A DNA stretch of 64,000 nt from an uncultured Pseudomonadota bacterium (GCA_902826225.1 CADEED010000001.1:9642-73641); one strand, 5' to 3'; numbered from the stretch's first letter, positions 8,136 to 18,542 are shown. Translations and numbers: made by a program. The notes: generated by a model from the sequence alone, not told the origin.

Positions 8136-8561
8136 CTAGAGTACGCAGACCGGCGCGTCACCGGTGCCGACCGGCTGGACGGGATCACCGCTCGCGCTCC
8201 CATCGTCGACCACGCGCAGCAACATGCCCCACGGCGTGCTGCGGAACGTGCCAGGGGAGATGTCCGGCCCGACCACCTTCACGATCGCCGCGTCGTGCGG
8301 CTCGGGCCGCATTACGCGAACGCGCGCCGCGATGACGTTCTCCGCCGCGCGTTGCAGCTGCACGCAGATCTCGTCCTGCGCGCTCAGTCGAACGTGGCGA
8401 GGTTGATCCCCGAGTCGCACCGCGAGGCGCTGGCCCGCCGGACCGGCGTAGCGCGCCGGATCGACGTCGAGGAAATACGTGCTGCTGCTCGCTTCGACCT
8501 GTGCGAGCGCAACTCCCACTACCGCGGCGCATGCTGCCGCTCCCGAGATCAGTTTGCGCAT
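8136..8561 (-). CDS. Secreted hypothetical protein
   Basis: A 141-residue protein with a cleavable signal peptide (MRKLISGAAACAAVVGVALA) and no recognised domain. The mature part is rich in Val, Asp, Arg and Pro, has two Cys residues (EICVQL and the C-terminal PVCVL) that could form a disulfide, and is predicted to be mostly beta-strand. It probably acts in the periplasm. ATG 8561 is chosen for the signal peptide; a GTG five codons upstream (8576) is possible. It lies between kduD (convergent) and the large TSP3 gene and seems to be a single-gene unit. Confidence 0.6.
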   Translation of the reverse strand: MRKLISGAAACAAVVGVALAQVEASSSTYFLDVDPARYAGPAGQRLAVRLGDQPRHVRLSAQDEICVQLQRAAENVIAARVRVMRPEPHDAAIVKVVGPDISPGTFRSTPWGMLLRVVDDGSASGDPVQPVGTGDAPVCVL

Positions 8562-8764
8562 GGGCGTATTGAGCACCTTTTTCTGGGGAAGTTCCTCAGC
8601 ATCAGCACCTACATGCTGTCGGTGGCAACTGACAATGTTTCAAAGTGTCGTTGAATTGCGCCAAGGCACACGCGTGTTAGGCCGGCATGCGTGTCTGCCC
8701 ACGAAAGGTCACGGTTTGCGACGGAAAATCACACTCGCGGCGCGGCACGTCGGTTGTTAGAGAC

Positions 8765-8791
8765 AAAAAAAACGGGGCGCTCAGCGCCCCG
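8765..8791 (-). terminator. Rho-independent terminator of the TSP3-barrel gene
   Basis: Read on the minus strand: an 8-bp GC stem (8791-8784 with 8780-8773), a 3-base loop and eight Ts (8772-8765). It starts 37 bases after the stop codon at 8829. The rest of 8562-8828 holds no gene I can support. Confidence 0.93.
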
Positions 8792-8828
8792 TGATCGAAC
8801 GAACCGTTGCGCCGTCGGGCGTTCCCGA

Positions 8829-11800
8829 TCAGAAGTGTTTGCGAACGCCGACAGAGAGGAAGAGTTCGTCGACGTCATAGCTGACGATTTCCGCCTGGAC
8901 GATCCAAGAGTCGCCGACGCGCAGGCCCGCGCCGCCGCCGATGTAGATACCGACATCGTTCAGCTTCTCGTAATCGATGCCGGTGCTCGCGCTGTTGTCG
9001 ATCTGGACAGCGCCGAGCTTGAGGAGCGGGAAGAAACGCGCGGAGCGACCGCCCGACAGCGGCGACCACTCGACACCGACGCCCAGCATCTTGTAGTCGA
9101 TGGATCCCAGGTGTCCGACCGCCGGGTTGTCCGAGGAGATGCCGGCCTCGCCGCCATCGGCGTAGAAGGCTTCCGCGCTCCACTTCGACGACCATGAATA
9201 GCCGAACGACAGGCGCATGCCGGTGCTGCTCTTGTCGTCCACGACGTACCCGCCGTCGCGATTGCGCGGCTCGAGGCGGGAGAACCCGATGTCCGCGCCG
9301 ACGTAGAAGCCTTCGTTGATCGGAGCTTCCGCAGCACCGTCGGCCGCGTGCGCGCGCGCGCCGACGCCCGTGACGAGCAGGAGCACGAGGAACGGCGCCG
9401 CGCGCTGCGCGATTCGGCGCCTGACCAGTAGCGCCAGCATGAAGAACAATCCTCCGATCGTCAGCCCATCCACCGCGCCCGCACCGCGAATCGCAGTCTC
9501 CAGCCTGCCCGCCGCATCGAGCGAGTCCGGAATGCCGTCCTGATCGGAATCGCCGCGGCCTTCGCGCGCGTCCGTCACACCGTCGTTGTCACTATCGAGA
9601 TCCAGTGCGTCGGGCGCGCCATCACCATCCGTGTCCGGGCGCGCGAGCGGGTGGCCACCGGCCGCAGTGCCGTCCACCGTGTCGACAAGCCCGTCGTGGT
9701 CGGCATCGCTGCCGTCCTGCCGTCCGTCGTTGTTCGCATCGGTGCCGCCGCTCTCGACCACGTCGCTGGCGCCGTCGCCATCACTGTCGAGATCGCGGTG
9801 GTTGTCGATGCCGTCACCGTCGGTGTCCGGGAGGGGCAGCGCGCGGCCACCAAGCCCGGGCTCGAACTGATCCGACAGACCGTTGTGATTCGTGTCGACG
9901 AAGCCGTCGACGAGGCCGTTGCCGTTCGCATCCGTGCCGCCCGCTTCGACGATATCGGGCACACCGTCGCCGTCGCTGTCGAGATCGATGAGATTCGGCA
10001 TGCCATCACCATCGGTATCGTCGGAGCCGTCGGCATTGTTCGGGATGCCATCGTTGTCGAGATCCAGGTCGAGCGTATCGGCGACATCATCGCCGTCGCG
10101 GTCGACGAACGTGCCGAACACGAACGGTGCGGCGTCGACGACATCCCGGATGCCGTCCAGGTCGCTGTCCAGTCCCGCATCCACGCGGCCGTCGTTGTTC
10201 GCGTCGAAGGCCGTGCGCCCGGCCACGACGATGTCGCGGGTGCCGTCGTTGTTGGAGTCGAGGTCGCGGAAATCAGGAATGCCGTCGGCATCCGTATCGC
10301 GCGGACTCGCCGTGCGCACCTGGCCCGGATCCATCATCGAATCTCCGTCGGCGTCGAGGAGCCCCGCTTCGAGGACGTCCGCGAGCCCGTCGTCGTCGGA
10401 GTCGAGATCGCGCGCGTCGGGGATGCCGTCGCCATCCGTGTCCGTCAACGACACGGGTGTGCCTTCGAACGAATCGAGGATGCCGTCGTTGTCCGAATCC
10501 ACGTCGCGGAAGTCGGCGGCGCCGTCGCCGTCGGTGTCGCGCAGGGTCGCGTCGTCCGCGACGCCGTCTTGATCGAGGTCACCGCCGCCGGCCACATCCA
10601 CGTCGAACGCATCGTCGATGCCGTCGCCGTCCGTGTCGACGCCGGTCGCGTCACTCTCGAGACGGTCCGGCAGCGTATCGTTGTCGCTGTCGGTGTCCTG
10701 GTAGTCGGGCGTGCCGTCACCGTCGGTGTCGATCGGATTCGCGGGCTCACTGCCGGCTTCCAGCGCGTCGGGAATGCCGTCGCCGTCGCTGTCGCGATCG
10801 AGGTAGTCAGGAGTCCCGTCGTTGTCCGTGTCGACAGGGTGCACCGGATCCGCCCCCGCCTCGTCGGCGTCCGGAATGCCGTCATTGTCGCTGTCGAGGT
10901 CCGACGCGTCGGGGATTCCGTCGCCGTCGGTGTCCCCGCCCTCGAGCGCGTCCGGGATGCCGTCACCGTCGAAGTCCGACGGATCATTAGGATTGCCCGC
11001 TTCCGTGCCGTCGCTGATGCCGTCCCCGTCCGTGTCCGGATTGTTCCGGTCCGTCCCGAGAACATCTTCCTGGCCGTTTGTCAGGCCGTCGCCGTCGCTG
11101 TCGGTGGCGAGACAGACCGCGGAGAACGCGTTGGGCAAACAGGGATTGTTGTTGGCCGGGTCGGTCTGGTTAGGAACGCCGTCGTTGTCCGTGTCGACGA
11201 TCGACGATTCGCGCACGTTCGGGATGCCGTCACCGTCGGTGTCGACCGGGTTGCCACCGGGCGCCTCGGCGCCGTCGTTCGCGCCGTCACCATCGGTATC
11301 GGGATTGTTACGGCTCGTGCCGAGCGTGTCCTCCTGTGCATTGGTGAGACCGTCGCCATCGCTGTCGAACGCGAGACACGCGCCACTGTTGGCGTTCGGG
11401 ATGCACGGGTTGTTGTTGGCCGGGTCGAGCTGGTTGTTGACGCCGTCGGCATCGGAATCGACGAGCGTCGACTCGAGCGCATTGATGAGGCCGTCGCCGT
11501 CGGTGTCGACCGGGGCGTTCACGTTGCCGCCGACTTCGGCTGCATCGTTCACGCCGTCGCCGTCCGTGTCCGCGGCGTTGCGGTTGGTGCCCAGCGTGTT
11601 TTCCTGGCCATTCGTCAGACCGTCACCGTCGCTGTCCAGCGCCAGGCACGGTGTGCTGTTCGCGTTCGGAATGCAGGGATTGTTGTTGGCCGCGTCGTTC
11701 TGGTTGACGATGCCGTCGCCGTCGGAATCCGTGATGGCGGATTCGAGCAAGTTCGGAGTGCCGTCACCGTCGGTGTCGACCGGATTGCCGCCGGGGGCTT

Positions 11801-13025
11801 CCGCACCGTCGTTGAAGCCGTCTCCGTCGGTGTCCGCGTTGCCCGGATTCGAACCCAGCGTGGCTTCCTGCGAGTTCGTGAGACCGTCGCCGTCCGTGTC
11901 GCCCGACGGGCACGCGAGTGCGTTCGCGTTCGGGAGGCAGGGATTGTTGTTGGCCGGGTCGTTCTGGTTCGAGACTCCGTCACCGTCCGTGTCCGTGACC
12001 AGGGATTCGAGCGCATCGTGGGTGCCGTCGCCGTCCGTGTCGAGCGGAGAGCCAGGATTCGGGCCGACTTCGGCGCCGTCGTTCACACCATCGTTGTCGG
12101 TGTCGGCGTCATTCGGGTCCGTGCCGGCCGCCGTCTCCTGGCTGGTCGTGAGACCGTCGCCGTCCGCATCGTTGTCGAAGCTCGCAGGACCCACGCCCGC
12201 GGTGTGCTCGAAGTTCGCAGTCGCGATGTCCTGCTGCACCGGGAAATTTCCTGAATTGGGATCGAGCCAGAAGAGCTGGGCCAGCACGGTGTACGTGCCA
12301 GATCCGCTGTTGAGCGGATAAACCGGGTTCGCCGTGCGAGTGACATCCGTGCCGGCCGCGACCGCGAAGTCCTGCGTCAGCACCGTGACCGCGTTGCCAT
12401 TGGGGGCCACGAGACTGATCTGCAGGCGATAGTTGCCGCCCGTGATGGCGTTGACCGTGGTCGCCGTGTCGATGGTGACGTTGCTGACCGGGACGTTCGG
12501 ATGCGCCCCGGTGATGACGACCGACGACGTATCGCCGTTCGCATTGCCGCCGCCGTCGTGCAGGTCCTGCGCCCAGTCGATCGTCGTCACCCACGCGGTA
12601 GCGTCGCCGCTCGCGTCGACGTTGATCTGAACGAGATTGTTGCCGACGACCAGAAAGGCCGGATCGATATTGAGCGCGGTGACGCTCCACACGTTGTTCG
12701 CGCCGGTGAGGCGGCCGATGTAGTGCCCGTTGATGCGCACTTCGTCGACTTCGCCCTCTTCTTCGTCGACGTCGAGCGCGCGGATCGTCAGGACGGCCGA
12801 ACTCGTCGGCAAAGCCGGCACGTCGATGTTGAATTCGATCGGATGGATACCGGCCGCGTTGCCGAGCGACACGTCCATGTCGTTGTCCGCAACGCCGGCG
12901 AGCGCGTTGTTCTCGTTGTCGGAGTTCGTGTAGTAGGTTCCCTGGGCGAGCGCGACCGCCGCGAAAGTGGTGGCGAACACGAAGAGCGCCGTGCGGCGCA
13001 GCGCGGACTTGAAGACATGATGCAT
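8829..13025 (-). CDS. Giant TSP3-repeat calcium-binding surface protein fused to an outer-membrane beta-barrel
   Basis: A 1398-residue exported protein. A signal peptide ends near residue 28 (AVALA). Residues 30-285 form a beta-rich N-terminal domain. From about 290 to 1175 come dozens of thrombospondin type-3 repeats with DxDxDG calcium loops; the first four are 88-91-residue super-repeats, each with a Cys pair (NNNPCxPN, then Cys). Residues 1181-1227 hold GAGAVDG, a hydrophobic stretch, RRR, and then what looks like a second signal peptide ([15 protein letters not shown]). The last 171 residues read as an eight-stranded OmpA/OmpW-like barrel ending in Phe, as outer-membrane proteins do. ATG 13025 has AGGGAG at about 10 bases. 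The two halves look like a sorting-tagged surface protein and a barrel protein joined in frame. Whether they stay one chain is unclear. Confidence 0.85.
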   Translation of the reverse strand: MHHVFKSALRRTALFVFATTFAAVALAQGTYYTNSDNENNALAGVADNDMDVSLGNAAGIHPIEFNIDVPALPTSSAVLTIRALDVDEEEGEVDEVRINGHYIGRLTGANNVWSVTALNIDPAFLVVGNNLVQINVDASGDATAWVTTIDWAQDLHDGGGNANGDTSSVVITGAHPNVPVSNVTIDTATTVNAITGGNYRLQISLVAPNGNAVTVLTQDFAVAAGTDVTRTANPVYPLNSGSGTYTVLAQLFWLDPNSGNFPVQQDIATANFEHTAGVGPASFDNDADGDGLTTSQETAAGTDPNDADTDNDGVNDGAEVGPNPGSPLDTDGDGTHDALESLVTDTDGDGVSNQNDPANNNPCLPNANALACPSGDTDGDGLTNSQEATLGSNPGNADTDGDGFNDGAEAPGGNPVDTDGDGTPNLLESAITDSDGDGIVNQNDAANNNPCIPNANSTPCLALDSDGDGLTNGQENTLGTNRNAADTDGDGVNDAAEVGGNVNAPVDTDGDGLINALESTLVDSDADGVNNQLDPANNNPCIPNANSGACLAFDSDGDGLTNAQEDTLGTSRNNPDTDGDGANDGAEAPGGNPVDTDGDGIPNVRESSIVDTDNDGVPNQTDPANNNPCLPNAFSAVCLATDSDGDGLTNGQEDVLGTDRNNPDTDGDGISDGTEAGNPNDPSDFDGDGIPDALEGGDTDGDGIPDASDLDSDNDGIPDADEAGADPVHPVDTDNDGTPDYLDRDSDGDGIPDALEAGSEPANPIDTDGDGTPDYQDTDSDNDTLPDRLESDATGVDTDGDGIDDAFDVDVAGGGDLDQDGVADDATLRDTDGDGAADFRDVDSDNDGILDSFEGTPVSLTDTDGDGIPDARDLDSDDDGLADVLEAGLLDADGDSMMDPGQVRTASPRDTDADGIPDFRDLDSNNDGTRDIVVAGRTAFDANNDGRVDAGLDSDLDGIRDVVDAAPFVFGTFVDRDGDDVADTLDLDLDNDGIPNNADGSDDTDGDGMPNLIDLDSDGDGVPDIVEAGGTDANGNGLVDGFVDTNHNGLSDQFEPGLGGRALPLPDTDGDGIDNHRDLDSDGDGASDVVESGGTDANNDGRQDGSDADHDGLVDTVDGTAAGGHPLARPDTDGDGAPDALDLDSDNDGVTDAREGRGDSDQDGIPDSLDAAGRLETAIRGAGAVDGLTIGGLFFMLALLVRRRIAQRAAPFLVLLLVTGVGARAHAADGAAEAPINEGFYVGADIGFSRLEPRNRDGGYVVDDKSSTGMRLSFGYSWSSKWSAEAFYADGGEAGISSDNPAVGHLGSIDYKMLGVGVEWSPLSGGRSARFFPLLKLGAVQIDNSASTGIDYEKLNDVGIYIGGGAGLRVGDSWIVQAEIVSYDVDELFLSVGVRKHF
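11090..12175 (-). repeat. Four tandem ~265-270-bp coding super-repeats in the TSP3 gene
   Basis: The near-identical core GGATTGTTGTTGGCCG recurs at about 11144, 11410, 11681 and 11943 (plus-strand numbering), a period of roughly 262-271 bases. Each copy encodes one 88-91-residue unit with a Cys pair. Such long homologous repeats can expand or contract by recombination. Confidence 0.8.
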
Positions 13026-13172
13026 TGCAAAACTCCCTGATCGACCGACGTTCCGCCAAACCGGTGGCGGTGGCCACCGTGCATTGCGGTAGACATTTCT
13101 CTCGGTGGGGGATCGGCCTAGCCGGATTCCCCTGCACTTCTCCTAGGAAAGCTGGTTCTCATAATGCCTGCA

Positions 13173-13187
13173 AACGCGAATCGCGTT
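13173..13187. promoter_or_regulatory. Perfect 7-1-7 palindrome upstream of the TSP3 gene
   Basis: AACGCGA-A-TCGCGTT, about 150 bases before the TSP3 start. It lies in the 212-base spacer between the TSP3 and DUF885 genes and has the form of a dimeric-regulator operator. The leader also has a 7-bp stem, CGGTGGC (13062-13068) with GCCACCG (13073-13079). No regulator gene is adjacent. Confidence 0.4.
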
Positions 13188-13237
13188 ATGTTCAAACAGT
13201 GACCGGCGTCCCGCCCGCCGCGTTGATCAAGTATGGA

Positions 13238-14971
13238 CTACAGAACAGCTCCCAAGGTACCCAGCATTTCCTGCCGCACGAGCGGGACCGGCGGCGCCCC
13301 GTACGAGAGGAGTTTGTCGTGGAACTGTCGAGGGGTCGACTGCGGGTTGGCGCCTAGCCAGTCGGTGCGCAGCTTGCGGATCATGAGTTTCCCGAGCGTG
13401 TACGCGAGGTAGCCCGGGTCGTAGGTGCCGCGCAATGCCTGCTGGCGCGCGTTTCCGGCGTCCGCGAACGCCAGTTCGCGGAACATCTTTTCGGACTCCT
13501 CGAGCGTCATGCACCCCGTGTGCAGGCAGATCGCCGAGAGGAAGCGCACGTCGCGCAGCAGCGCGTTCGTGAGCATGCCGATGCGCATTTCGGGATCGTC
13601 CTTGCCGAGTCCGGCATCGAACATCATCTCCTCGGTGTAGTGGGCCCAGCCTTCACCGAACGAATAATTCCACCACAATGCCGCGGCGCGAGACGGGTTC
13701 GCATTCATGAACTGCGATTGCAGGTAGTGGCCCGGCCAGACCTCGTGCACCGAAACATAGAGTAGATAGGCCCTGCCCGGCAGGTACGCATTGCGTTCCG
13801 CCGCGCTCCACTTCGCGTCGGGCGGCGCCACGTAGTAAGTCACCTTCACGGCCGGGTTTTCGTACGGCCCCGGGATGCTGATGTACGCGAAGTTGCCACG
13901 ATTGTACGGCGGCGACTCGGCGACGAGCGCCTGCTCGGGATTCGGGATCGTCACGATATCGTGTTGGCTGACGAACTGCTGCAGCTCGGCGAGCTGCGCA
14001 CGCGCGCCCTCGACTGTGCCGCCCGCGGGCTTCCTGGCGCGCATCTTGTCGACGCACGCGGCGAGCGCCGCCCGGGGCGCGTACGCGCCGCAGGCCTGCC
14101 GGAGCGCCGCGAGATTGCGCTCGAGGTCCTGGCGCCCGACGAGTTCCAGCTCTTCGAGCGGAATGTCGAGCCGCTCCGTGGCGCGCAGCATCTCGGCGAA
14201 CTTCGGCGCGCCGAGCGCGAACTGGTCGGTCCCCTGCGGGCGCTGCGCCTCGAGCCACGCGGTGAGATCCTGCATTGCCTTCGCGGCCGCCGCGGTCGCC
14301 TCGCCGAGCTCGGCCTTCAGCTTCGGATCCGCCAGGTCCGCGAAGATCTTCGGCATCTCGTCGCGGAAGAAAGTCGCGTAGCCGCTGAATCCGGCCGTGC
14401 CCCGCTCGATGAACGCTTTCGGCAACGGCGCGCGCAGGTTGTCGCGGATGTTCCGGGTCAGGCCGGGTACCGCGCGCGCGTACCCGAGAAAACCTGCGAG
14501 ACGCTTGGGCAGCGGCGCGTACTCGCGCGTCAGGTACATCGACGGATCGAGACGTTCGAGGTACCACGTGGGATTCCTGTACGGCTGTTCGGCGCTCGTA
14601 ATCCAGAAGATCTGTGCGTCCATGACCCAATGCAGGACCTCGCGCTCGAACTTCTGCTGTGCATCGAGCTTCGCGGGGTCGAAGGCCTCGAGCTCGGCCA
14701 GGAGCTTGCGTGTCTGCGCGAGATCGGCATCGATCGCAGAGCGGCTCAGGTCCGGCATCTTGCCGTCGAACTCGTGGCGGCCCGCATTGACCGCGAAGTA
14801 CGGGTCGGCCTGCATGCGCGCCTCGATGAAGCGGTCCACGAAGCCGGGCCAGCTCGTGTCGATGGCGGCCGCGTGTGGCGGTGTGGCAGCTGGCCTGGCC
14901 GGTTCCTTCGAGCAGCCCGCGATGAAGGCGATCAGGACGACGATCGACGCGTGACGAATCGATGCGGGCAT
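13238..14971 (-). CDS. DUF885-family lipoprotein (putative metallo-hydrolase)
   Basis: A 577-residue lipoprotein. The signal peptide has the lipobox FIAGC. The mature chain is mostly helical and fits DUF885, a family related to M32/M2-like zinc peptidases. The motif HEVWPGH (about residue 415) is its probable zinc site, and a conserved GEGWAHYTEEMM segment follows about 35 residues later. Members are taken to be secreted or periplasmic dipeptidases or carboxypeptidases, but few have been tested. The start at 14971 is set by the signal peptide and GGAG 11 bases upstream; the frame continues upstream to 15139 without sense. It is a single-gene unit between the TSP3 gene and hemP. Confidence 0.85.
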   Translation of the reverse strand: MPASIRHASIVVLIAFIAGCSKEPARPAATPPHAAAIDTSWPGFVDRFIEARMQADPYFAVNAGRHEFDGKMPDLSRSAIDADLAQTRKLLAELEAFDPAKLDAQQKFEREVLHWVMDAQIFWITSAEQPYRNPTWYLERLDPSMYLTREYAPLPKRLAGFLGYARAVPGLTRNIRDNLRAPLPKAFIERGTAGFSGYATFFRDEMPKIFADLADPKLKAELGEATAAAAKAMQDLTAWLEAQRPQGTDQFALGAPKFAEMLRATERLDIPLEELELVGRQDLERNLAALRQACGAYAPRAALAACVDKMRARKPAGGTVEGARAQLAELQQFVSQHDIVTIPNPEQALVAESPPYNRGNFAYISIPGPYENPAVKVTYYVAPPDAKWSAAERNAYLPGRAYLLYVSVHEVWPGHYLQSQFMNANPSRAAALWWNYSFGEGWAHYTEEMMFDAGLGKDDPEMRIGMLTNALLRDVRFLSAICLHTGCMTLEESEKMFRELAFADAGNARQQALRGTYDPGYLAYTLGKLMIRKLRTDWLGANPQSTPRQFHDKLLSYGAPPVPLVRQEMLGTLGAVL

Positions 14972-15227
14972 CTGCGGCTCCGGGCAATGACGAACGGCGC
15001 GATCGTAGCCGAATTCGCCGAGCAGCGAGGTCGGCTCGCATGCGGGGTGCGTGCGCGAGCGCGGCGCGGGAAGTCGTGGTCGATCGCCCGGCTGCGCCGC
15101 AGTCGGGCGTGGCGGAAGCGGAGAACCCGGAACTGGCAACCTCGTGTGTCGCCCATCGCGCAGGGCCGGCTGCCTGGAACAGTCCCTGGGTGGCTGACCG
15201 GTCGTGAAAGTAGCTAGGCGATCCGGG

Positions 15228-15425
15228 TTACTTCGTCAGGATCAATTTACCGCTGCGGGTGACCTGCAGCAGGTAGCGCTCGGCCGCGTGCTCGATCCAG
15301 ATGCGGTGCGCTCCGGCGAGCAGTTCCCGCGTCGTCACGACTCGCTCGGAAGACCGGGGATCATTCTCCGTCGCCTTCGCGGCCTCCGGGCCCGGGGTAC
15401 TGTCCTTAATAGGAACGCTTCTCAT
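15228..15425 (-). CDS. hemP: Hemin-uptake protein HemP
   Basis: A 65-residue protein ending in the HemP signature: LLAGAHRIWIEHAAERYLLQVTR, then SGKLILTK at the C-terminus. HemP/HmuP is a small cytosolic factor of heme-uptake loci in beta- and gammaproteobacteria, where it is needed for expression of heme transport genes; its mechanism is not settled. ATG 15425 is chosen since the frame upstream to 15479 has no family match. No heme receptor lies beside it; instead it is next to hemJ, hemH and hemF. The region just upstream has repeated TTCTCA elements resembling half Fur boxes. Confidence 0.85.
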   Translation of the reverse strand: MRSVPIKDSTPGPEAAKATENDPRSSERVVTTRELLAGAHRIWIEHAAERYLLQVTRSGKLILTK

Positions 15426-15464
15426 TTGCGAAAGAGAATAGAGCCGGTCCGTTCTCAATGCAAG
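15419..15464 (-). promoter_or_regulatory. Candidate iron-responsive (Fur-like) elements before hemP
   Basis: TTCTCATTTGCG at 15419-15430 and TTCTCAATGCAAG at 15452-15464 are near-direct repeats. GAGAA (15434-15438) and TTCTC (15452-15456) form an inverted pair. On the minus strand they read as AATGAGAA-type Fur half-sites. One overlaps the start codon. The match to a full 19-bp Fur box is partial. Confidence 0.3.
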
Positions 15465-15485
15465 CCTGAGTGCGCTCAAGGGTCC

Positions 15486-15917
15486 TCAAAACGGTTTCAC
15501 GACCGCGAGGATGACGATGCCGATCAGCAGGAGCGCAGGCACCTCGTTGAAGACTCGGTACCACCGCTCGGTGCGGGCGTTGCGGTCCGCCGCGAAATCC
15601 TGGAGCAGCGCGTAACAGGCGCCGTGGTACGCGACGAGCAGCATCACGAGCAGCAGCTTGACCTGCAGCCAGCGCATCAGTAGATAGTCCGGCGCGAACA
15701 CGAACATGGACACGCCGAAGCCGATCGCGAGCACGGCGGCGAACGTCATGAGCTTGAAGAGTTTGCGCTCCATGATCTTGAAACGCGCGTTGCCCGGTTC
15801 GTCGTCCACGGCGCCGTGCTGGATCTGCGCGTGGTAGACGAACAGGCGCGGCAGATAGAACAGCGCCGCGAACCAGGCGACGACCCCCGTGACGTGAAAC
15901 GCCTTCAGCCAGAGCAC
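15486..15917 (-). CDS. hemJ: Protoporphyrinogen IX oxidase, HemJ type
   Basis: A 143-residue inner-membrane protein with four predicted helices. The family's His sits in the first helix ([27 protein letters not shown]) and the conserved RW-x-QVK segment is in LMRWLQVKLLLV. HemJ oxidises protoporphyrinogen IX to protoporphyrin IX, the step before ferrochelatase, passing electrons to the respiratory chain. GTG 15917 is chosen, with GGGG about 10 bases before it. The frame is open far upstream, but that part is the shadow of hemH. It overlaps the end of hemH by 13 bases, so it is the last gene of the heme operon. Confidence 0.92.
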   Translation of the reverse strand: MLWLKAFHVTGVVAWFAALFYLPRLFVYHAQIQHGAVDDEPGNARFKIMERKLFKLMTFAAVLAIGFGVSMFVFAPDYLLMRWLQVKLLLVMLLVAYHGACYALLQDFAADRNARTERWYRVFNEVPALLLIGIVILAVVKPF

Positions 15918-16912
15918 GCGAGTGCCCCGGTGCCGTCGGCCACCGCCGTGGGCGCGCTCGCCGACCGTGACACGACGGCGCGCAGCGCGAGGACGTGATC
16001 GGTCCGCGCGTTGAGCGCCGGGATGTAGCTGTACGCCTTGCCGCCGGCCGCGCGGAAGATGTCGCGGTTCTCCATGCCGATCTCCTCGAGAGTCTCGAGG
16101 CAATCGGCAGCGAAGCCGGGGCACATGATGGTCACGCTGTCGACGCCACGCTGCGCGAGCGCGGCCAGAGTCTCGCTCGTGTACGGCTGCAACCAGCGCG
16201 CGCGTCCGAACCGCGACTGGAACGACAGGGTCCACGATTCCCGCGCGAGCCCCAGCCTTTGCGCCAGCAGGTGCGCGGTGCGCTCGCACTGCGCGCGGTA
16301 CGGATCGCCCTTGCGCACGAACTGTTCCGGGATTCCATGGAACGACATGACGAGATGCCGGGTCGCGCCTTGATGAGCCTCGTGATCGCGCACGCTGGCG
16401 GCGAGCGCTTCGATGTAGCCCGGTTCCTCGTGGTAGCCGGAAACGAATTCGAGGGCCGGAACGTCGCGCAGCTCGCGAAATGCCGCGCTCACCTGGTCGA
16501 ACACCGCGCCCGTGGTCGCGCCACAGGATTGCGGGAACATGGGGATGACGAGGATGCGCTGACAGCTGATGCGCAGCGCATCGATGGCGTCGCGCACGCT
16601 GGTCCCGCCGGTGTAGAGCATGGCGAGCGCGACCGGCACGTCGCTGCCGAGCGCCTGCTGGAGTCCGCGGCGCAGGGCCTCGCTCTGCACGGCGAGCGGC
16701 GAACCCTGCCTGGTCCAGATCGCCGCGTACTTCTTCGCGCTCGCCGCGGGGCGCACGCGCAGGATGATGCCGTGCAGGATCGGCCACCACAGGAGGCGCG
16801 GAATCTCGACGACCCGCGGATCGCCCAACAACCCGGCGAGGAACGCGCGCACGTCGCGGGTCTCGAGTGACGCCGGCGTACCGGAGTTCACGAGCAGGAC
16901 GCCGGTTCTCAT
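15905..16912 (-). CDS. hemH: Ferrochelatase
   Basis: A 335-residue protein that inserts Fe2+ into protoporphyrin IX, the last step of heme synthesis. It opens with [11 protein letters not shown], the family N-terminus. The metal-binding His192 is in [10 protein letters not shown], and the second active-site acidic region is in [16 protein letters not shown]. The chain is typical in length. ATG 16912 overlaps the hemF stop (ATGA). The coupling hemF-hemH-hemJ places the three last steps of the pathway together. The enzyme is probably peripheral to the inner membrane, next to HemJ. Confidence 0.95.
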   Translation of the reverse strand: MRTGVLLVNSGTPASLETRDVRAFLAGLLGDPRVVEIPRLLWWPILHGIILRVRPAASAKKYAAIWTRQGSPLAVQSEALRRGLQQALGSDVPVALAMLYTGGTSVRDAIDALRISCQRILVIPMFPQSCGATTGAVFDQVSAAFRELRDVPALEFVSGYHEEPGYIEALAASVRDHEAHQGATRHLVMSFHGIPEQFVRKGDPYRAQCERTAHLLAQRLGLARESWTLSFQSRFGRARWLQPYTSETLAALAQRGVDSVTIMCPGFAADCLETLEEIGMENRDIFRAAGGKAYSYIPALNARTDHVLALRAVVSRSASAPTAVADGTGALACSG

Positions 16913-17853
16913 GAAACCCAATCGCGCGGCTTGAGGTACTCGCCCAGACGCGCCTCCGGCGTTCCCGGCGCCGGCTGGTAGTCGTAACGCCATTCCGCAC
17001 GCGGCGGCAGCGACATGAGCAGCGATTCGGTACGCGCCTGCGATTGCAGGCCGAATCGGGTGCCGCGGTCGAAGGCGAGATTGAACTCGACATAGCGTCC
17101 GCGACGCACTCGCTGGAAGTCACGTTCGCGTTCGCCGAACGGCGTCGCCGCGCGTGCCTTGACGATCTGCACGTAGGAATCGAGATAAGCGTCACCGATG
17201 CGGCGGATCAGCGCGAAACAGTGTTCGAAACCGCCGCCGATCACCGGCGTCGCGTCGTTGAGATCGTCGGCGAACAACCCGCCGACCCCGCGGGTCTCGC
17301 CGCGATGGGGCAGCCAGAAATACCGGTCGCATGCATCCTTGAGCACCGCGTAGACGCGCGGCCCGGCGGGAGCGCAGGCGGCCCGGGCCGCTTCGTGCCA
17401 GGCGCGGGCGTCTTCGTCGAAGGGATAGACGGGCGTCAGGTCGAAGCCGCCGCCGAACCACCAGACTTCGCCACCGCGCGCGGTGAACAAACGCACGTTC
17501 GCGTGCGAGGTCGGCGCGTAGGGATTGACCGGGTGCACGACGACGCTGGTGCCCATCGCGCGAAACGGCTGCCCCGCAAGCTCCGTGTGCCGCTCGCTCG
17601 CGGCGGCCGGTAGTTTGGCGCCGGTCACATCGCTGAGCGCGACGCCCGCGCGGTCGAACGTCGCGCCGTTTTCGATGAGCGACAGCCGCCCCTCGCCCGT
17701 CAGCGCGTCTCCCGGCGGGCGCGACCACCCATCCCGGCGCTGCGCCGCGGTCGGGTCGAGGGCCGCCCAGGCGTCGCTGAGCCGCGTATGCAGGCCGACG
17801 AAATACTCTCGCGCCGCTTCGATCTCGGCGGCTCCGATCGGCACGCCGCTCAC
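16909..17853 (-). CDS. hemF: Oxygen-dependent coproporphyrinogen III oxidase
   Basis: A 314-residue cytosolic enzyme that decarboxylates two propionates of coproporphyrinogen III with O2. Family segments are [29 protein letters not shown], the FGGGFDLTP block near residue 155 and a [18 protein letters not shown] block near the end. Its use of O2 indicates an aerobic life style. GTG 17853 is preferred, with CCGGAG 8 bases ahead and a GTGA overlap with the regulator stop; GTG 17844 is an alternative. It is translationally coupled to the response regulator upstream and to hemH downstream. Confidence 0.95.
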   Translation of the reverse strand: MSGVPIGAAEIEAAREYFVGLHTRLSDAWAALDPTAAQRRDGWSRPPGDALTGEGRLSLIENGATFDRAGVALSDVTGAKLPAAASERHTELAGQPFRAMGTSVVVHPVNPYAPTSHANVRLFTARGGEVWWFGGGFDLTPVYPFDEDARAWHEAARAACAPAGPRVYAVLKDACDRYFWLPHRGETRGVGGLFADDLNDATPVIGGGFEHCFALIRRIGDAYLDSYVQIVKARAATPFGERERDFQRVRRGRYVEFNLAFDRGTRFGLQSQARTESLLMSLPPRAEWRYDYQPAPGTPEARLGEYLKPRDWVS

Positions 17854-18542
17854 GGCGAACTCCGGAAGAGATAACCGCGGCCGCGCAACGTCACGATGTG
17901 CACGGGATTCTCCGGGTCGGGCTCGAAGAGCTTCCGCAGCCGCAGGATGAAGTTGTCGACGGTGCGATCCGTCGGGAACTGGTCCATGCCCCACACTTCC
18001 TCGAGCAGGTCCGTGCGAGTGAGCGCGCGGTTCTCGTTCGCCGAGAACACTTCCATCAGACGCAGCTCCTTGTCCGAGAGAGATACCTCGCCCTCGTTGG
18101 TCAGCGCTTGCCCCGTGTCGAACCGCACCCAGAAGCCCGCGAACGCCAGGCGCGGAGGCGCGGTCGCGGGCCGCCCGCTGGCTCGACGCAGGAGCGCGCG
18201 GACGCGCGCCAGCAGCTCGTTGACGTCGAACGGCTTCGGTAGATAGTCATCGGCGCCAGCGTCGAGGCCACGCACCTTGGACTGCGTATCCGTCCGGGCG
18301 GTAAGCATGAGGATCGGGACGTTGCAGCCGAGATCGCGTGCGTGCCGCGTGAGCGCGAAGCCGTCGCCGCCCGGCAGCATCACGTCGAGGATGGCGAGCT
18401 GGAAATCCTGTTTGGCGAGGAGCGCGCGGCCCTCCTCGTAATTGTCGGCCGAGACGATTTCATAGCCCGCGTGCCGCAGGTTCACGGCCACGAGCTCTCG
18501 CACGAGGCGCTCGTCCTCGACGATGGCGATGCGGTCAGCCAA
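17850..18542 (-). CDS. OmpR-family response regulator in the heme operon
   Basis: A 230-residue DNA-binding regulator. The receiver domain (1-120) has the acidic pocket IVEDE, phospho-acceptor Asp in ILDVMLPGG, Thr in MLTARTD and Lys in LPKPFD. The winged helix (130-230) includes the recognition segment [17 protein letters not shown] and the wing [13 protein letters not shown]. The start is TTG 18542, which overlaps the kinase gene by 8 bases, and the stop overlaps hemF. It should act with the adjoining kinase and probably controls the surrounding heme genes; no such two-component pair is standard in heme operons. Confidence 0.9.
   Translation of the reverse strand: MADRIAIVEDERLVRELVAVNLRHAGYEIVSADNYEEGRALLAKQDFQLAILDVMLPGGDGFALTRHARDLGCNVPILMLTARTDTQSKVRGLDAGADDYLPKPFDVNELLARVRALLRRASGRPATAPPRLAFAGFWVRFDTGQALTNEGEVSLSDKELRLMEVFSANENRALTRTDLLEEVWGMDQFPTDRTVDNFILRLRKLFEPDPENPVHIVTLRGRGYLFRSSP

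Noticed and set aside
9651-12254. An 867-residue open frame on the plus strand opposite the TSP3 gene
   Set aside because: The DxDxDG codon pattern of the true gene leaves the opposite strand free of stops. The translation is a monotonous Val/Arg/Asp repeat without a domain, and the minus-strand gene has signal peptide, ribosome site and terminator.
13960-15217. A 418-residue plus-strand frame opposite the DUF885 gene
   Set aside because: Antisense reading of a gene with signal peptide and HEVWPGH motif; the product has no domain.
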